DNA from: Polaromonas sp.
GTDB lineage: Bacteria; Pseudomonadota; Gammaproteobacteria; Burkholderiales; Burkholderiaceae_C
Assembly: GCF_010365105.1 (NCBI RefSeq)
Contig: NZ_JAAFGZ010000011.1
Location: forward strand, 56,254-120,253
Direction of reading: 5' to 3'
Length of the DNA stretch: 64,000 nucleotides
The notes beneath the pieces were generated by a model that worked only from the letters and a program-made list of their open reading frames with translations, searched no databases and had not been told where the DNA came from. A program made the translations under genes and the position numbers. This document shows, piece after piece, positions 62,404 through 64,000 of this stretch. Position 1 is the first letter of the stretch; each line of letters begins with the position of its first letter.

Positions 62404-62569
62404 CCTGGAGCGGACGGTCAAGCATGAATCGTCGTTGATGCAAGAAGAGGGTGACCGAACATTCGCCAGCATTCTTCCAAAGTCGGGTTACGACCAGGAG
62501 CAGACGGTCATGCTAGAGGACTTCTTGGCCGCTTGTCCAAGTCAAGTGAAATTGGAGATTCCTTTGTAA
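62369..62569 (+). CDS. Small overlapping open frame, uncertain
   Basis: This 66-residue frame overlaps the previous gene by 35 bp and ends EQTVMLEDFLAACPSQVKLE then IPL. It may be a separate small protein, or the true continuation of the preceding gene after a frameshift near 62380-62400. I cannot decide from the sequence. Confidence 0.3.
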   Translation: MVGWSPWLETGDLERTVKHESSLMQEEGDRTFASILPKSGYDQEQTVMLEDFLAACPSQVKLEIPL

Positions 62570-63154
62570 ACAGTCACTTATAGGGCAGGACGGCTTAATA
62601 TAATGCAAAATTATAAAGTGACCACGCTTGCGAATTAGCTCGGCGACTCTGGAGGGGTTACTGGATTTGGGGCTGGCAGCGGAGTAAGACCGTTATAAAA
62701 AATTATTAGAAAAAATTTAATTATAAAAATTCACTATAAGTTCATCCAAGCGCTGGTAGAGCTTCAACGTCGAACACTAGTTTACAGCCCTCCTCCTCTT
62801 TTGAAAGAAGTAGGGTATTGAGCAGATTTAGTTCGTTCGACGCCATAAAGTACCGGTCGTCAAACACCAGGTCGAACCTCAAAGGGCTGACTTCCCCCAT
62901 AGACGCTGGACAAGGGAAAGACTCGTACCTGGGCAGAGGAGGCATCACCGCTGTACCTGCATTAAAGGACCGTCCGAGCGCCTCCTGCCCTTGCGGTGTC
63001 AGCAAATTGGTGGCATAACCTGAATCGCTTCAAGTCCTGATTGAGTGCGGCCACTGTAGAGGTCCAAGCCTGAACGAAGTCGATGCAACGCCAGGGCGAA
63101 AGCCGGGTTATGCGCTCTTTCTTTAATAAAAGACTGTAGTCTGAGAGGAATATT
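62570..63154. other. Poorly coding region
   Basis: Part of this stretch (62580-62740) is AT-rich and empty. The remainder contains the minus-strand frame listed separately; otherwise I see no supported gene. Confidence 0.35.
62742..63029 (-). pseudogene. Possible truncated gene on the minus strand
   Basis: The open stretch reads SGYATNLLTPQGQEALGR, then PLRFDLVFDDRYFMASNELN and KEEEGCKLVFDVEALPALG. The composition is protein-like, but there is no ATG; only a TTG at 63005 or an upstream stop at 63030. It may be the C-terminal end of a lost gene. Confidence 0.3.
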
Positions 63155-63763
63155 ATGGACACCCAGAACAGACTGTTCGCGTCGGCAATCGTTAGCACTG
63201 CAATAGTATTGAGTGCAACTTCGGCATTTGCGCTGAACGAAGGTGAGAGCGGGCCTATCTCCGACATGAAAGCAAAACTTGCTAGCGAAGAACAAACAGA
63301 AGTCATGACAGCCGCTGCAGGCAGTTCGCCAAACGTTAGAGGCGTCAAATTCTATTTCAATCAGGTAACAAAAATCGGATATATCGCTTTGACTGATAAC
63401 TACGCGGCCCCAACCGCCATACGAATTGTGCGGAAGACAACGGGCACTGATTTTACCGGCCCGGTAATTGTTCCTCAGCCAATACAAGGCATTGATGAAT
63501 GTAAGAGAATTGTTGCGTCCAAGCCTGAGAAGGCTAAAGACTGCAGTAGTCTGTATTCTTCATTGAAGTCTTGGCACGATTTAGGTTTCGTGTTTTTCCA
63601 GCAGGGAAAATTGGATAACGGCAGCACCCTGATAACAGTTCTGAAAGCTGAATTAGGTCAAGGTATGGTTATGGAATCAACACCAAATGGTGCGTCGTTA
63701 TCAACACTTCCGTTTGCAGGGGCAAAATATACTGCAGAAGGTACGCGTTTGCTGCGCCGTTAG
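63155..63763 (+). CDS. Secreted hypothetical protein
   Basis: This 202-residue protein has a signal peptide (LFASAIVSTAIVLSATSAFA, cleavage near ALNEG). Two Cys in the mature part (DECKRIV and KDCSSLY) could form a disulfide. Stretches KFYFNQVTKIGYIALTDNYA and DFTGPVIVPQPIQGIDE do not match a family I know. GAGAGGAATATT precedes ATG 63155. Confidence 0.6.
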   Translation: MDTQNRLFASAIVSTAIVLSATSAFALNEGESGPISDMKAKLASEEQTEVMTAAAGSSPNVRGVKFYFNQVTKIGYIALTDNYAAPTAIRIVRKTTGTDFTGPVIVPQPIQGIDECKRIVASKPEKAKDCSSLYSSLKSWHDLGFVFFQQGKLDNGSTLITVLKAELGQGMVMESTPNGASLSTLPFAGAKYTAEGTRLLRR

Positions 63764-63811
63764 AGTTGGCTGATATCGCATTCTTTCCCAGGCCCGCTGC
63801 CACGGCTATTG

Positions 63812-63872
63812 GGCTTAGAGCTTCGGCCTTCAGGGGTTGCGCTGAAAGGCTTGCGCGGTTCAGCTCTAAGCC
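63812..63872. repeat. Large inverted repeat after the secreted-protein gene
   Basis: GGCTTAGAGCT at 63812-63822 pairs with AGCTCTAAGCC at 63862-63872, enclosing 39 nt with weaker internal pairing. Next to it CCGCCTGC at 63872-63879 pairs with GCAGGCGG at 63890-63897. It may be a transcription end structure. Confidence 0.5.
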
Positions 63873-63915
63873 GCCTGCATTACGTCTAGCAGGCGGACAG
63901 AGTTCGTGAGTATTC

Positions 63916-64000
63916 CGGACCAACGTGACCGGTGATTCCGGGATCGTGACCGACGTTCCGGTGAACGTGAACGGGAGGATTCCGGCAACGTGACCGCTTA
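63916..64000. mobile_element. IS21-type terminal repeat array at the window edge
   Basis: Four imperfect tandem units of 21-23 bp share the pattern ATTCCGGnnnACGTGACCG, starting at 63916 and running to the edge. Multiple terminal repeats of this kind are typical of IS21-family ends, and the motif CCGGTGATTC also sits beside the truncated istA at 41079. The body of the element would be beyond 64000. Confidence 0.6.

Noticed and set aside
63812..63897. Integron attC site
   Set aside because: The inverted repeats are strong, but the conserved attC core ends (RYYYAAC and GTTRRRY) are not at the right places and no integrase of that kind is present.
1..64000. CRISPR array
   Set aside because: No set of regularly spaced identical repeats with unique spacers was seen; the only tandem repeats are the IS-like units at the right edge.

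Overview
The window looks like a chromosomal segment of a betaproteobacterium of the Comamonadaceae, most like Polaromonas, Rhodoferax or Variovorax. This rests on GC-rich core genes, a fused LivH-LivM permease, a phasin, EF-P with its EarP rhamnosyltransferase, and a palindromic intergenic element of a kind I associate with that family. The genus is an inference; nothing was searched.

Positions 1-37.3 kb are core chromosome. From the left: rpoD (3' end cut off by the window) and dnaG; a YihY membrane protein; a YbdG-type MscS channel with a YigZ protein; a gamma-glutamyltransferase lipoprotein; a type II 3-hydroxyacyl-CoA dehydrogenase-like SDR; an iron(III) binding protein divergent from a patatin-like lipoprotein; a phasin divergent from an HDAC-like deacylase, thioesterase and nitroreductase cluster; a branched-chain amino acid ABC importer without its binding protein; FKBP, pncB, an Na+/H+ antiporter-like protein, a hydroxyacid dehydrogenase, rmuC, an MFS carrier and a LOG protein; efp-earP; uvrC, pgsA and an EamA exporter; a LysR regulator divergent from a tartrate/D-malate dehydrogenase; HU, tRNA-Val, ppiD and tRNA-His.

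A tyrosine recombinase lies directly after tRNA-His (37.4-39.2 kb), and everything to its right is accessory DNA. This is the classic layout of a tRNA-anchored genomic island. No second attachment site was found, so the far border is probably beyond 64 kb. The first half (39.3-48.5 kb) is a patchwork: an SSB-like protein, an internally deleted IS21-type remnant, small stress or envelope genes (F420-type reductase, lipocalin, DUF2845, GH75-like, DUF1272, DUF3024, PNPOx), a frameshifted thiol methyltransferase, and a low-GC pair of unknown genes flanked by imperfect copies of one host segment.

The most interesting block is 48.6-56.8 kb, which reads as a defence island. A WYL-domain regulator diverges, across an inverted-repeat operator candidate, from a DUF4258-like gene. 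Next comes a 1132-residue protein joining a Cas4/AddB-type Fe-S nuclease, a DEDD exonuclease and an SF1 helicase, followed by an McrB-McrC pair. The McrB carries an extra PUA/EVE-like domain inside its AAA+ module and an AT-rich, probably exchanged, N-terminal specificity domain. Further right are a 26-residue membrane protein with a strong ribosome binding site and a translationally coupled MerR / VIT-vWA pair, whose function I cannot name. The window ends in four tandem imperfect repeats resembling an IS21-family terminus.
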